In this document: piece by piece, positions 1 to 11,429 of the stretch | How the letters are laid out: each line of letters starts with the position of its first letter | Position numbering within the stretch: position 1 is the stretch's first letter | Origin: Psilocybe azurescens | Taxonomy: Eukaryota > Basidiomycota > Agaricomycetes > Agaricales > Agrocybaceae | Assembly (NCBI GenBank): GCA_023853785.1 | Contig: JAJIRX010001011.1 | Span: forward strand, 1-64,000 | Direction: 5' to 3' | DNA length: 64,000 nucleotides | The notes under the pieces: model-generated | What the model saw: only the letters and a program-made list of their open reading frames with translations | Told to the model about the DNA's origin: nothing | Database searches by the model: none | Position numbers and translations under genes: made by a program

Positions 1-739
1 AAACATTTACTTTGTATAACTATTTAATATTACATATGTAAACTTATAAATATATAAATACTTAGGGAAGAAAACAGATAAGTCTTGGTCTGGTATAATT
101 ATCTTGTCAAATTCAGAAGGGATTTTTGGCAGCTGGTCACCTTGAGCCATTGTGTAGAATGTTGAGAATGATAATGAGTTACAAGGGATAACAACAATGA
201 AATTCAAAATTTTAAGAAGATAAATTACAGTAGATATTGTTCTAGTCCAGCTTTATCTAATTGAATTTCCTTCTGTATAATCACTGTACTGTATTTATCT
301 TGTGAATTGCATCATCTACATTGATAATTATTTAGTACTTCAACTGAGATAAAATGTTTTCTGCAGATCTGGGGTACTATCACATGTCCTGTGTTTGCAT
401 GGGCCCCAGTGTTTGCAAATTGACACTTTTACCAAGCAGAGGCTTCATCATAGTCTGACCCAGAGATGTCAAGTTCAAGTTCATGTCTAAGTTGAGTATT
501 TCCTGTGGGAATTTGACGGACTTTGGGAAGGGGATGCAACGTTTGCAACGCGATGTTGAGAGAGAGATAAGTGAGCGTTGTCGGAACAGTACGAGAAATG
601 TTTACATGACAGGCCTAAAGAGGGTGGCAGGCGGCTCTTCGCGAGTCAATCAGTCGCAAATAAACGGAATCAAACTCCGACGATCTTGCTGCCAAAAAAA
701 TGAAGACGTTGAAGTGCTTACCTTGTATCCGTTCTCAAA
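1..739. other. AT-rich intergenic DNA upstream of eIF3b
   Basis: The first 480 bases are very AT-rich and hold no convincing gene. An open frame from about 483 to 824 on the plus strand overlaps the eIF3b start in another frame, matches no family I know and looks fortuitous. The last few hundred bases are the likely promoter and 5' leader of eIF3b. Confidence 0.5.
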
Positions 740-3343
740 ATGCCTGAAGCAACCAACCAAATCGATGATGGTATCGATTATTCTGACATTGAAAACAAGT
801 AATAGTTGTCTATCTGAATTGTAATTTTACTTTCTGATTATTTTGTAGGTATCAAGTCCAGTACGATGACGGATTTGACAACCTTTGGTCGTAGACGGTG
901 TACCTGTTATCGACAGGTCTAAGCAGGGCAAGCTTATGGACAGAGTAGTGAAAGAGTTTGGGAAGAAAGGAGTCTCTGTAAAGCATGATGACATATTCAT
1001 GCCCTGGGACAGTACCACAGGGAAAAGCAAAGGGTGAGCGGATGGCTTGTGTTTCGTCTTCGCCAATTTCTGACTTGTCTGTATCAAGTTTTATGTTCAT
1101 CGAATTCAGGAATGAGGACGATGCCAACCTTGCTCTTACAACCATTCACAACCACCCCTTCGATACTAAACATACGTTCCGAGTCAACCGCTTCACTGAC
1201 ATCGAGCGATACGCTGAGCTAGACGAAACATATGTTGAGCCTCAAGTAGAAGAGTATATACCAAGAGTACGTTTTTCTTTATAAATCATTAATGCGTGGA
1301 ATTAATTTCTGTTCAGGAACATCTACGTGCATGGCTCGCTGATCCCCAAGGCCGTGATCAATATGTCACTTACCGTGGTGATGAGGTTTTGATTAATTGG
1401 CATGGGAAGCCCTCTCAGTCAGAGGTCGCATACAAGCCGGTGAGTATTAATCTGTTTTCTCCAACATCACTTGAGCCTAATCCTTGGTTTATAGGACTGG
1501 AAAGACTTCCTCTACGTAGCTTGGTCACCGTTAGGAACATACGTCGCAACCCTTCATCGACAGGGTGTGAGACTATGGGGGTTCCTCTTGGAAAGCTCAA
1601 CAGCGATTTGCCCATCCTTTAGTCAAACTCATCGACTTCTCACCCTGTGAGCAATATATGGTCACATGGTCCAATGAACCCATCATCGTCCCTGAAGGAG
1701 CAATCCAAGGACCTCAATATTTCTCCCCTGATGATGAAGGTAATAATCTTGCCGTTTGGGACATCAAGTCGGGCGACCTCCTGCGAACATTCTCCACGTA
1801 TAACGAAGGCGACCCTCCGTCCATCAAAAAGCAGATGCAATGGCCCGCACTCAAATGGAGTCCCGATGACAAATACGTTGCCCGTATTACACCTGGGCAA
1901 ATGATTAGTGTTCATGAACTTCCCAGCATGTATCTTCAAGGCAAAAAAGCTTGAAAATTGAGGGCGTCGTCGACTTCGAATGGTGTCCAATAGGGGACAA
2001 GGACAAGGAGGACATCATGGTATCGGCCGTGCCAGGCGCAAAACCCACCAAAAAATTCGAGAAAACAAGTTGGTGTATTGGACCCCAGAAGTTGCCAATC
2101 AGCCTGCACGAGTCACTTTGATGGGTTTCCCAAGTCGCACAATACTCCGCCAAAAAAATCTGTTCAATGTTACTGAGGTAATATTTCAGACTATTCATTG
2201 TCCCAACCATGCTAAAGTTGAGTCATAGTGCAAATTGTATTGGCAAAATCAGGAGATTTTCTCTGCGTGAAGGTTGATCGACATACAAAAACCAAGAAAT
2301 CTATCTTCTGCAATTTGGAAATCTTCCGTATGCGTGAAAAGGATTATCCGGTTGAGGTCGTTGAGCTCAAAGGTATGCGACGAGTATAGCTTCCCTTATC
2401 GCCGAACTAATACACGCGCTGTTATAGATACCGTCATGGACTTTTCTTGGGAACCAAAGGGCGAACGATTTGCAATCGTTTCTAGCAATGATCCGAATTT
2501 GGGCAATCCTGCACCTGGTGTCACCATCAAAACTGATGTTAGCTTTTATCAACTCGACCATGGCAAGAACGATTTCAGACTTCTTCGTGAGTTTTTTTTT
2601 TTTGTAATTGCAGTTTATTCGCTCATCAATGTTTCCAGGTACATTATCTTCACGGACCAGCAATGCCATCAGATGGTCACCTCGTGGCAGACACGTTGTT
2701 CTTGCCACTGTTGGTTCTTCGAGCAAATCAGAACTTGAATTTTGGGATCTCGACTTCAACTCCGAAGAGGCTCACCGAAGGAAGGTCAAGCGGATTGGGG
2801 CAGCGGTATACAACTGTTGGGGATAGCAGACCATTACGGGTGACAGATGTCGAATGGGATCCCAGCGGGAGATATCTTGCCACCAGTGCTAGTGCTTGGA
2901 CTCATACAGTAAGTCTAATGTATTTCCTTGCCATTACCATAGGTAGTAATTTTCATTTCAGCTCGAAAATGGTTACGCGATTTGGGATTTCCGAGGCCAA
3001 GAGCTTGTGAAACAAATTCAAGATCGCTTTTAAACAGTTTATCTGGCGACCACGACCACCTAGCCTTTTGTCCAAGGAGCAACAGAAACTCATTAGGAAG
3101 AATCTCCGAGAATATAGTCGCGCCTTTGACGAAGAAGACGCAGCTGAGGAGAGCAATGTGAGCGCCGAGCTCATTGCTCTACGCAAGCGCTTGGTGGACG
3201 AATGGAATGCATGGCGTTTGCTTCGCAGAAAGGAGCTCGGAGAAGAACACCTCCAAAAATTACAGGGCAAAGAAGATGCCAAAGAAGAGATTGAGGTCTG
3301 GATCGATGAAGTCATCGAGCAAACCGAGGAAATTGTAGATTAA
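740..3343 (+). CDS. PRT1: Eukaryotic translation initiation factor 3 subunit B
   Basis: Scaffold subunit of cytosolic eIF3, which binds the 40S subunit and recruits the preinitiation complex. Seen: start [20 protein letters not shown]; an RRM near the N-terminus ([14 protein letters not shown], later [17 protein letters not shown]); a WD-type beta-propeller ([47 protein letters not shown]); and the C-terminal helix with [17 protein letters not shown] that binds other eIF3 subunits. The first intron is 799-848 and at least four more short introns follow. The protein is intact only if eight one-base shifts are allowed, near 885, 1577-1581 (G run), 1943-1948 (A run), 2050-2055 (A run), 2252, 2819-2822, 2838-2840 and 3028-3031 (one extra T). 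Family identity is certain; the shifts look like sequencing indels because the whole domain order survives. Confidence 0.95.
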
Positions 3344-3670
3344 ACAGATATCTCACCCGTACCACTTTTCCGAAGACTTCTGTTTCCTATATTTACTCTG
3401 AAAATCTTCATTCCGCTTTCCAGTGTTCCACGGTTGCCGAAGAAAAAGTCAGGCGAGAATAAGTACTAATGTGCGCAGTAACCGGAAGAGCAATGCAGCC
3501 GATAAAGCCGAGGGAAAGTCAAGCTTACCAAAGCTAGGCATCTTATCAGATAAAGATCTGACCCATTCCTTGCTTTCCTACCGCTTCTGTAGGCAGTCAC
3601 AGTGCTACATTCCCTTCGTTATTTCGTCGACGTCGACGTCTACTGTATATTCATCTTCTCGGGACCATCC

Positions 3671-5409
3671 ATGTCGTCTTCCAACGCCTCATCTTTGACG
3701 ACGACTCTGTGGGCCACAGGTATTTATTTTCGCACTGTACTTTTGATGGTTCAGTGAACAGGTGATTATAGCATCGAAAGAATGGGTTATTCAACCGAAA
3801 CCAAAGCCAGGTCGAAAGCCAAAAACGGATGCCGTATCTCCTGCAAAAGCTGAACAAGAGGTAGCTACAATTGTTATATCCTGTTTGATGCTACTTAAAG
3901 GGTGTCTCGTTTAGCAAGTCGACACTAAGGGCCGACGTATCCAAAATAGGTCAGTGGTCATACTTGACACTATCCTTTGATTTCTAACCCTATAAGCAGA
4001 GCTGCTCAGAGGGCATTTCGAGAGCGCAAACAATCTCAGCTTTCGGAGTTACAAGCTCGAATACAATCTTACGAGCAAGGAGAAATCGAAAGAAATGTCG
4101 CTCTGCAAAATATTGCTAAACGTCTGAAGGAAGAGAACGAAAAGCTGCGAAATGAAAATCTGGCACTTCAGGCCAAGTTATCTCAAATACAACAGCAAAT
4201 AGGTCTACCACGAATAACCGACCAGCAATCATTACAGGAAAAAGATAAGAAGAGACGTCAGAGGGACGACTCCCCTTCCGCTGCAATGCCTAGTACGGAC
4301 AATCACGCGCACAAGAAAACTCGCAAAAATACCATTTGCGACCTTGCACCATTATCAGCCTCTTCTGCACCTCCACTATCCTTCTCACCTTCTGTTGCAT
4401 CTACTCCAGATTCGAACGGGACAGCGGACACGCAATTTCCTTCTCTTTCGTACGATGCCGAAGCTGGCTTGGATGCGAACTCCTTTACTCAGTTCACTGA
4501 TCTTTCGCCAAATATGAAAGGCGTTGAAACTACTCTGCGACCCTTCGCACCTTTTGGGTGCGGTTTTGTAATGAGGATACTATCTGTGTCTGTCAAGAAA
4601 TGGCAGTCGTTGATAGAAATTCCAATAATTTCACCAATGAACAAGTCCTCGTCAGTAGAGAGGCCCTCGATGCCGATTTTCAAGCGCCTACTGTACCAGA
4701 CGGACCTTCAATTTTGAATAATCTGCCACCCTATCAACCCCCAGTCGCTCTTCGTAGGCGGTTAGGTGCCGTTCAGGCTAATTCAGTGTTCCCTGTGCAA
4801 GTTATTTCGACCCCAAGTCGTCCATTGGACGCAAATTGTTCAGGAGATCCGTCCAATTGCCTGGCTTGTGGAGATGATGCTTTTGGAAAGGCGTTCTGTG
4901 CGGCCATTGGAAACACGACCTCAGGGCCTACAGATTGCGGCAGTTGTCCTCCTCAAAGTCGAACTAGTTCCAGTGGCACATGTTGTGGTGGCAAATCCAC
5001 TGGGCTGGGTTGTGGTAATTGCCCATCGACATCTCCAGATGACCCAGCTTCTTCCCTTGGCCACAGTGCAGATCTTATACCGACGAATGACGCATGGCGC
5101 AAAATCAAAGCACATCCTAACGTAGAGTTCGCAGATCTTTCTCTCCTGGCTGAGGTTGTATCTAGTCGATCTAAATGTTTGGGGCCACGCCTAGTGATTT
5201 CTCCAGCACCTCAACTCCCACCCAACCGCACAGTGATGGACGACCTTTCTATGGATCGAAGTGGAGCGATGAGGCCTGGGCGAACATCTCCTTCTTTAAG
5301 ACTGGTTCCGCAGGAAGTTTTACTAGAATGTGGCCGTCGAAGGTTACGCCAGGTTCATGCGGAAGGTGTACGAGAGGCGCTTCGGTTGCTAGATGCAAAG
5401 TTTTCATGA
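3671..5409 (+). CDS. hapX: HapX-type bZIP iron-responsive transcription factor
   Basis: Nuclear regulator that in ascomycetes and Cryptococcus joins the CCAAT-binding complex and represses or activates iron-use genes by sensing iron through Cys-rich regions. Seen: start MSSSNASSLTTTLWATAS followed by the Hap4-like CBC-binding motif KEWVIQPKPKPGRKPKT; a bZIP basic region NRAAQRAFRERK (split by an intron before the Arg-Ala-Ala) and a coiled coil QLSELQARIQSYEQGEIER; a Cys-rich region CGFCNEDTICVCQE; then CLACGDDAFGKAFC and further CxxC-like clusters GTCCGGKSTGLGCGNC; and a C-terminal block AWRKIKAHPNVEFADLSLLA. The first Cys-rich region is split by a one-base deficit in the T run at 4564-4567. 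Two introns lie at the 5' end. The basic region resembles Yap1, but the N-terminal motif and Cys clusters favour HapX. Confidence 0.88.
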
Positions 5410-5438
5410 TATCATTTAGAAATGTAATTTTATTATAC

Positions 5439-8049
5439 CTAGTGCTTCATGGTAAATGCTATCAATATCATATATTTTATCACGCGTATGCTATTCCGCG
5501 GTTTGGACGTCCCCGCCAAACGATTCTGTATGCAACTACGCGATGTAAGATGACGACAAAGTTTCCTTGGATGACGGTCATGTTTTTCTTTAGCATCTCT
5601 ATTACATTCCCTCTTTCGCGCACGCCGCCGTATCCTTTTGGGTCGAGCGCGCGACCCAAAATACCTCCTATATGCTCGGATTATCTTCCGCACTTGGAGA
5701 TATGTCTGTAACCGTTTGGTTAGGGTAAATTTCGCCTTCTTAGACGGCGCAGAATCAACTGAGCGAAAATGAGAAAGAAGTGTTTCCAAATCGGCGTCTG
5801 CTAAATTTTTGGGAAAGGTTGAATATAAACCCATAACGCCTTCAAGAGATCCCGTGCCGTTTTGTGGTCCCCTTTAGCATGGAATGCGCTAACCACGGCG
5901 TCGATTGATGGAATATCGGGCGATGCCAGCCGCGAGCATAGCCTTGAACATCGATACAGCTGACTTGATGTCCTGACGGCGAGCATACGCAGCAATAAGG
6001 TTGGTGTACATTACAATATTAGGTTTAACACCCGAATTACTTGCGCTCTTCATAACTTCGAGGGCTGAAGCAAATCTGCCTGCGAGAGCATACCCCTCGA
6101 CGAGTGCACCAAAATGATATACGTTGGGGTGCATTCCCGAGCCATGAGCGTCTCGAGAAAACGATGCGCTGAATCCACGTCCAAATGCAAAACAGATTGT
6201 CGTCGAATGCGAAGAAAGACCATGACGCTGTCGGTCTTCACTTCGTGCGCAGTTAATGATTGTACAGTGGGCCTTGCAGCAGTACGATAAGATAAATGCT
6301 TCCCTATTTCAATCCCAGCCAAGGGATCGAAAGAATCTGTAGTGCCCAAAATAGGAATTCGTTTTCGACGACGGAGCCTTGAAGAATCCATTCTTTTGGC
6401 AAAGTGACGCGACCAGGCACTGCGTACCACCATTGCTCTCTCGTCCCGGAATATACGACTGACAATATTGTGCATATGTTGCACCGACGGTCGAATAGGT
6501 GATGCAGTTGTAAGAGCACGAAGAACTTGAAAAAGGTTCGGGGATGTGGTATATTCACTTGATTCATGTACGAGAGCAAAACTTCGATCGTCCGAGCGTT
6601 TGGTCGAATGTTGTTTGCATACATGATTGAAAAAATGTTTGGGACAAGGGAAAGACCCTGTCGGTTCAGTATACCCCTGAGCAAGGCATTGAACATACGA
6701 GTCGTGAGTGGCACGTGAGTGAGAATCAACAAAGGCAAATCGTGGCCGCCCAGTGAATCAATTCTCAGAGCATTCCAACCCTCGGTCTTCGAAGTGACAG
6801 ACAAATGCGAGAGCATATGTATTGCGTTATCTCCCTGTCCTTGTAGGAAGTATGTGTGAACTAAGGATGTCACTAGGTTTGCACTTGGTGGGATTCCTAG
6901 TAGAATGGACTTGTTTGCAACTTCGAGAGAACCCTCATAATCAAGATTTTGGATGAGGTAGTTCATGGAGAGAGCAAATGTATCAGAATTGGGTTTCACG
7001 TCGAGGCCCAGTAACGGTGGAAGATTGACCGAGTTTGGCTGAATTCTTTCAAATGCAAATTTTGTCGATGCGAGAGAAAGGGTGCTGATAACAGTCTTGT
7101 CGCGAAATAATGATAGAAGGCGGAAGGCGGTGGACAGATCGTCTGCATCAAGTGCAGACTGGAGAATATTATTGACGACGGTGGTGCGCATACCAGGAGT
7201 GAGCCCAGGCAAACTGGCTAGGGCATTGTAACGAACTTGAGGATCTACACCAAATTTCCGGTAGGAATTGCTGATCAAAGCGTGTGTAGTTGCATCCATA
7301 TGAATTCCAGCATCACGCATATCCTGAAGGCTGCGTTTGGCCCCTGCCAAATCGTGATTCCGCAGACATCCAGATAGTATTATATGATAGGTCCTCCGTA
7401 TTGGAGTAATATCTGCAGCCTGGAATTCATCCAAGATACGTCGCAGAGATGAGTACCGCTGTGATTCCATCAATGCTAGGGCACGCCAATTCAAAAGTCT
7501 AAGGGTAGTGTGTCCAACATGCTTTCTGGCAGCTCCAACAACTCCAAGTATCATGTCCCAATTCCGTGATTGAGCAAGGCGGAAAGAAACAGATTCATAG
7601 GCACTGGCATTCAAGGTATGTCCAAGATGATAAGCAAGGTTGAGGATCTGAATAGAATGATGTGGTTTGGGAGATTGTGCCAATTCTTTAGCAATTTCCC
7701 GAATGGTTCGTCTATTCGAGAAGAAATGGAGAAGAGAAGAGGATTTCCTAATGAATCGCAAAATCTTTTCCAAAGGTTGATGGGACGCCAGGGCTGACAT
7801 GATATGAATAAAATCCCTGGGAGTAGGGGTATGGATGTAGTATCCTCGAAGATTGGTAGTGTACCCCGGATGTTGTGGATTGCCTGATGTCGGTTTTGAG
7901 ATGTCGGAAGAGAGGTTGGGCATCGGCAATTGGGACGCAAACCGTGGGCCCTGAGTGAAGTTGAAGGTCGCATTGTGCGGTAGAGATACGCATTTTGCTA
8001 TGCTCGACTCCAGATGTCGCTTCTGAGCAAATAAAGACCTCCGGAGCAT
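5439..8049 (-). CDS. Pentatricopeptide-repeat protein, probably mitochondrial
   Basis: PPR proteins bind organellar RNA and act in its processing, stability or translation. Seen: an Arg-rich N-terminus starting at the first ATG (MLRRSLFAQKRHLESSIAKC), like a mitochondrial presequence; repeated helix pairs such as ITPIRRTYHIILSGCLRNHD, GIHMDATTHALISNSYRKFG, MHPNVYHFGALVEGYALAGR and VKPNIVMYTNLIAAYARRQD. The open frame is continuous to about 6540, then shifts near 6540, 6128, 5925 and 5845 while the repeat pattern carries on. The C-terminus (basic tail after FTLTKRLQTYLQVRKIIRAY) is uncertain, so the end could lie upstream of 5439. It converges on hapX with 29 bases between the stops. The target RNA cannot be inferred. 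Confidence 0.8.
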
Positions 8050-8094
8050 GGACAACCGGGTATTATCCACAACACGAACCGTTTGCAGATCTGC

Positions 8095-8442
8095 TCATGA
8101 ACCTATAAGCATTGCAAAAGCTTGAAGACTACAAGGCCGCGTACCTTTCTGCAAGAGGATAACAGCAGCTATAGTATAGGCAGCATGGAAAGACACCTCC
8201 CCGGTTTCCGCGACCTGCAAAACTTGAGAGTCAGCTGTTTGTTGAATTGAAATATAAAAATCGTTCGGAGGAGGCTGGATAGACGGCTTCCCACGCTTAA
8301 ATGGGATTATGTAAGTAGCGTTGACAGGGATCTTAATGTTGACAATGTCGCCATCGCACACAACTGCATCTGCTTCCCCGGGTCGATGTTCAGCTATTTG
8401 TAGGGCACTGACCACGCATTCTCACTTAGGAGCCTCTAAGAG
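8095..8442 (-). other. Unassigned minus-strand open frame
   Basis: A frame on the minus strand reads ALQIAEHRPGEADAVVCDGD, later NIKIPVNATYIIPFKRGKPS and ETGEVSFHAAYTIAAVILLQ, ending near 8095. It has no in-frame ATG unless a one-base shift near 8420 is allowed. A splice from AAAG at about 8144 into GCAG near 8092 would join it in frame to the PPR protein below it, so it may be a 5' exon of that gene. I recognise no family. It could also be only the promoter between the PPR gene and the transporter. Confidence 0.25.
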
Positions 8443-9989
8443 ATGGATACTCTACAACCCATTCGTTCTCGTAGTCGTGAGGTTCAGCCGCTTGAACCCT
8501 TGGTCGTACCCCATCGCCGCAAGGATTATTTCATTGGGATTGGCTTGCTCATCGTTGTCGTTCTCCTATGGACTTTTGCCAACTTCGTCACACAAGTACG
8601 TACTAAGTACCAGTACAGAAAAACCTTTTTATTTATATGCCTTCTTTTAGGATGTGTACGAAGCCGGATACAATAAACCATTTCTGTACGCCCCGCGAAT
8701 CGCCCATCTCTATGCTTATTTATTGATAGAATTATTCAGCCTCACCTATATGAATACGAGTTCATTCTCTCTCTATCTGATACCACTCCTTATTCGAAGA
8801 TGGTGGCCACAAAGTCGCGACATGAGCAGAAAGCCTTTTCTGACAGATAGGTAGGTTTTCATGTAATACCTTTCCAAGTATCTTTTTGTTTACGATGTAA
8901 GGTCTGTTGACGAATATCAGCCTCTGGTTAATGGAGAGCCCTCAGAGGTAACTATCGTACAGTTTTTAACATATGTTGGAGGTTTAAAAACGCTATTCGG
9001 CACAGTATGGGTATTCCTCGGATAGTCAAATTATTCAGCAGCCCCTTCCACCTTTGAACGATAGAGAGACGGCCCACCTCGCTTTCACTTTCTGCTTGAT
9101 TTGGTTTGTTGCAAACTGGTCTGTCAACGCCTCTCTTGGTTATACGAGTGTCGCCAGTGCGACTATTTTGTCCAGTATGAGTGGTACGTCAAACTTCCAC
9201 TCAACCGAGTATAATACTTGGGCTGATAAGAGCGGTAGGCTTTTTACTCTTGCCATTGGACGTTTATTCCGAGTGGAAAGCTTAAGCCTGGTCAAAATCG
9301 GAGCTGTTGCCACTAGGTAACGAAATCTCAGCATGTTAATTTTCCATTTCATGAATCGTTTTCTCCAGTTTTGTGGGTGTGATACTTGTTTCGATATCGG
9401 ATTCTGAACCAGCTACATTAACTCGCCCGACTAGCATCATCAATTCGTCGGCAATGCTTGGTGACGCGCTAGCCCTTATATCGGCCATGTTCTATGCGAT
9501 GTATGTCATCCTCCTGAAAGTACGAATCAAATCGGAATCAAGGATCAACATGCAATTATTCTTTGGATTTGTGGGGCTTTTTAACATCATTGCCGGCTTG
9601 CCCGTTGGCGTCATCCTTCACTTGACAGGAGTCGAAGTTTTCGAGCTACCTCCAAGTAGCACAGTTCTGTCGGCACTGTTGATTAATGTATGTCCCAAAT
9701 GTTATTCGGTAGCCCTTCTTCGCTAAAATTCCTGTAGATGGCTATCACTCTTTCAAGTGATTATATCTATGTTCTTGCGATGCTTAAAACTACTCCGTTG
9801 GTCGTCACGATCGGCCTAAGTCTCACAATTCCAGTTGCAGTCCTGGGTGACTTCATACGTTTGAGGCCGTCAAAGTTTCAAGTCATCATCGGCGCACTGT
9901 TGGTACTGTGTAGCTTCGTGGCGATTGGTTTTGAGGACGCGGAGGAACAAGAAGAATCGATAGCTATTTCAGATGCACATGAACCTTAG
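8443..9989 (+). CDS. SLC35F5-like drug/metabolite superfamily transporter
   Basis: Multi-pass membrane protein of the EamA/DMT superfamily, closest by eye to SLC35F5 and the yeast vacuolar-membrane protein YML018C; the substrate is unknown. Seen: start MDTLQPIRSRSREVQPLEPL, a first helix GIGLLIVVVLLWTFANFVTQ, then YMNTSSFSLYLIPLLIRRWW, LAFTFCLIWFVANWSVNASL, YTSVASATILSSMSG, MLGDALALISAMFYAMYVIL, FFGFVGLFNIIAGLPVGVIL, YVLAMLKTTPLVVTIGLSLT and FQVIIGALLVLCSFVAIGFE. An acidic cytosolic tail EDAEEQEESIAISDAHEP ends at a TAG. Short introns interrupt the gene, for example after FVTQ and after NKPFL, and again before MAITLSSDYI. Confidence 0.9.
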
Positions 9990-10139
9990 ACATGCTTGAC
10001 TTTTGCAATCGAAGCATATATTCACTCATCACGACTTGCGTATCTTGATACCCATAGTAACTGTGTTGCTGTATATTTATGATGTATCTAGAACTTTGTA
10101 AACAGTAGATGAAACATGACATTCTCAAAACGATCTTAA
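9990..10139. other. Convergent 3' regions
   Basis: A short AT-rich stretch between the transporter stop and the XRCC2-like stop on the opposite strand. It should hold both 3' untranslated ends; no other feature is visible. Confidence 0.5.
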
Positions 10140-11207
10140 TTAGTTACATAGACACCCAGTCATAGTATTTCTATCCCTCGTTCGCTTACCACACAAGAAA
10201 AAGTGCGCTTTGGGGATTTCGGAAGCTTGTGCGCACCAATGGATCTCTCCTAAGCGAGAATGGTCGACATCCCTCGAGAAAGCGGTGATTGCAAGATCTG
10301 TCACGGGTATGCGCACAGAATCAAGGTGCAATGTGCTGGGTGGCTGCAGGTGATTATCATTGGCGCCTAAGTATTGGTGCAGAAGTCCCCAATGAGTCAC
10401 CACTGTGGTTAGACCATATGATATTCGAAGCTTTCGGAGATCTGAATATATACTTTCGAAAGGTGTGTTTGCCGTCGATGAAGATGACCGTAATTGCTCG
10501 GCTTTGAACCGTTCCAACCAGTGAGACGCGTCAATCGAATGCACAGCTATCATTCCCAGTTCGAAAGAAGATAGATTCTGGGTGTGGTATTTGGCAAGGT
10601 GTTTCAACGTCACAGCAAGCTGAGCGGACGAAGTTGGACGAAAGACATGCACAATTTTCAAGCATTGGTCAACTAACGAAGAAATAGATGGTGCCGGCAA
10701 AATTTGCCGCAATCGGTCAACTAGTATATCATGAAAGCGGGACATGTGGAAGTGTCCATCGAGATCCATGATGAACGCAGCCTTGTTCCATCCCCCAATG
10801 TAACATGAAAGATGGTTTACGGGCAGTACACACGTAGCCAAAAGGAAGTAAAGGAGGTGGGTCTTTCCGCTTCCTGGAGGGCCACGAATGACGATGGCAT
10901 TTCCAGGTGGCTTTTGAATGGACTCTTGGTACCCAGACGGCGAACCCGTAGATAGATACAAGTCGAGAGAGCGTATGGCAGTCGCACCAGCAAGATTGGC
11001 TGCTATCAGAATGAGATATAAAGCTTTGAGGAAATAAATTCTCTCTCACTTTTTTGCTGAACAACGGTAAGTAACTGTACAATGCAGGGTGAGTATGTAG
11101 GCTTATGCTCAGGGTAGCGCACAATAACTTACCGTTTGAAGAGATTCGGATTGAATTTCAAGAAGCATCTGCTCCGCTAACGCCATAGATACTGTATTTT
11201 GTTCCAT
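10140..11207 (-). CDS. XRCC2-like RAD51 paralogue
   Basis: Nuclear recombination-repair ATPase fold protein. Seen: Walker A IRGPPGSGKTHLLYFLLATC; a Walker-B-like strand FIMDLDGHFHMSRFHDILVD, which is the DxDxHFD pattern of XRCC2; MIAVHSIDASHWLERF, matching the XRCC2 dimer-type segment with its aromatic-Trp pair; a C-terminal KAHFFLCGKRTRDRNTMTGC. The inferred start is the ATG at 11205-11207 (MEQNTVSMALAEQMLLEIQS), exon 1 ending at 11133 with a good GTAAGT donor. The acceptor near 11002 does not restore the frame of ANLAGATAIRSLDLYLSTG by itself, so a one-base indel or a different splice must lie between. It starts 222 bases from a divergent coiled-coil gene. Another RAD51 paralogue is possible but less likely. 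Confidence 0.75.
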
Positions 11208-11429
11208 GGAACGATGGGTGCATGGTCAAGAGACACGGCGGATGCTTATTTGTGCATGACTTGTGCCTAAATCAAACGATCGTTGTCAAATCATTGCTGT
11301 AGTGACAACGACCTCACTCTTTACTTTCCTTTCCTTGACCTGATATACACTTCTTTTGACAAGAATTCATCCATTAACGACCTTTCACTTGTGTGCTTAC
11401 GATAAGTTACGACCTTTATTTGACACGAC

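Noticed and set aside
740..3343. Calling eIF3b, INO80 and other frameshifted genes pseudogenes
   Set aside because: They are essential or conserved, motifs are intact, and shifts sit in homopolymers throughout the window.
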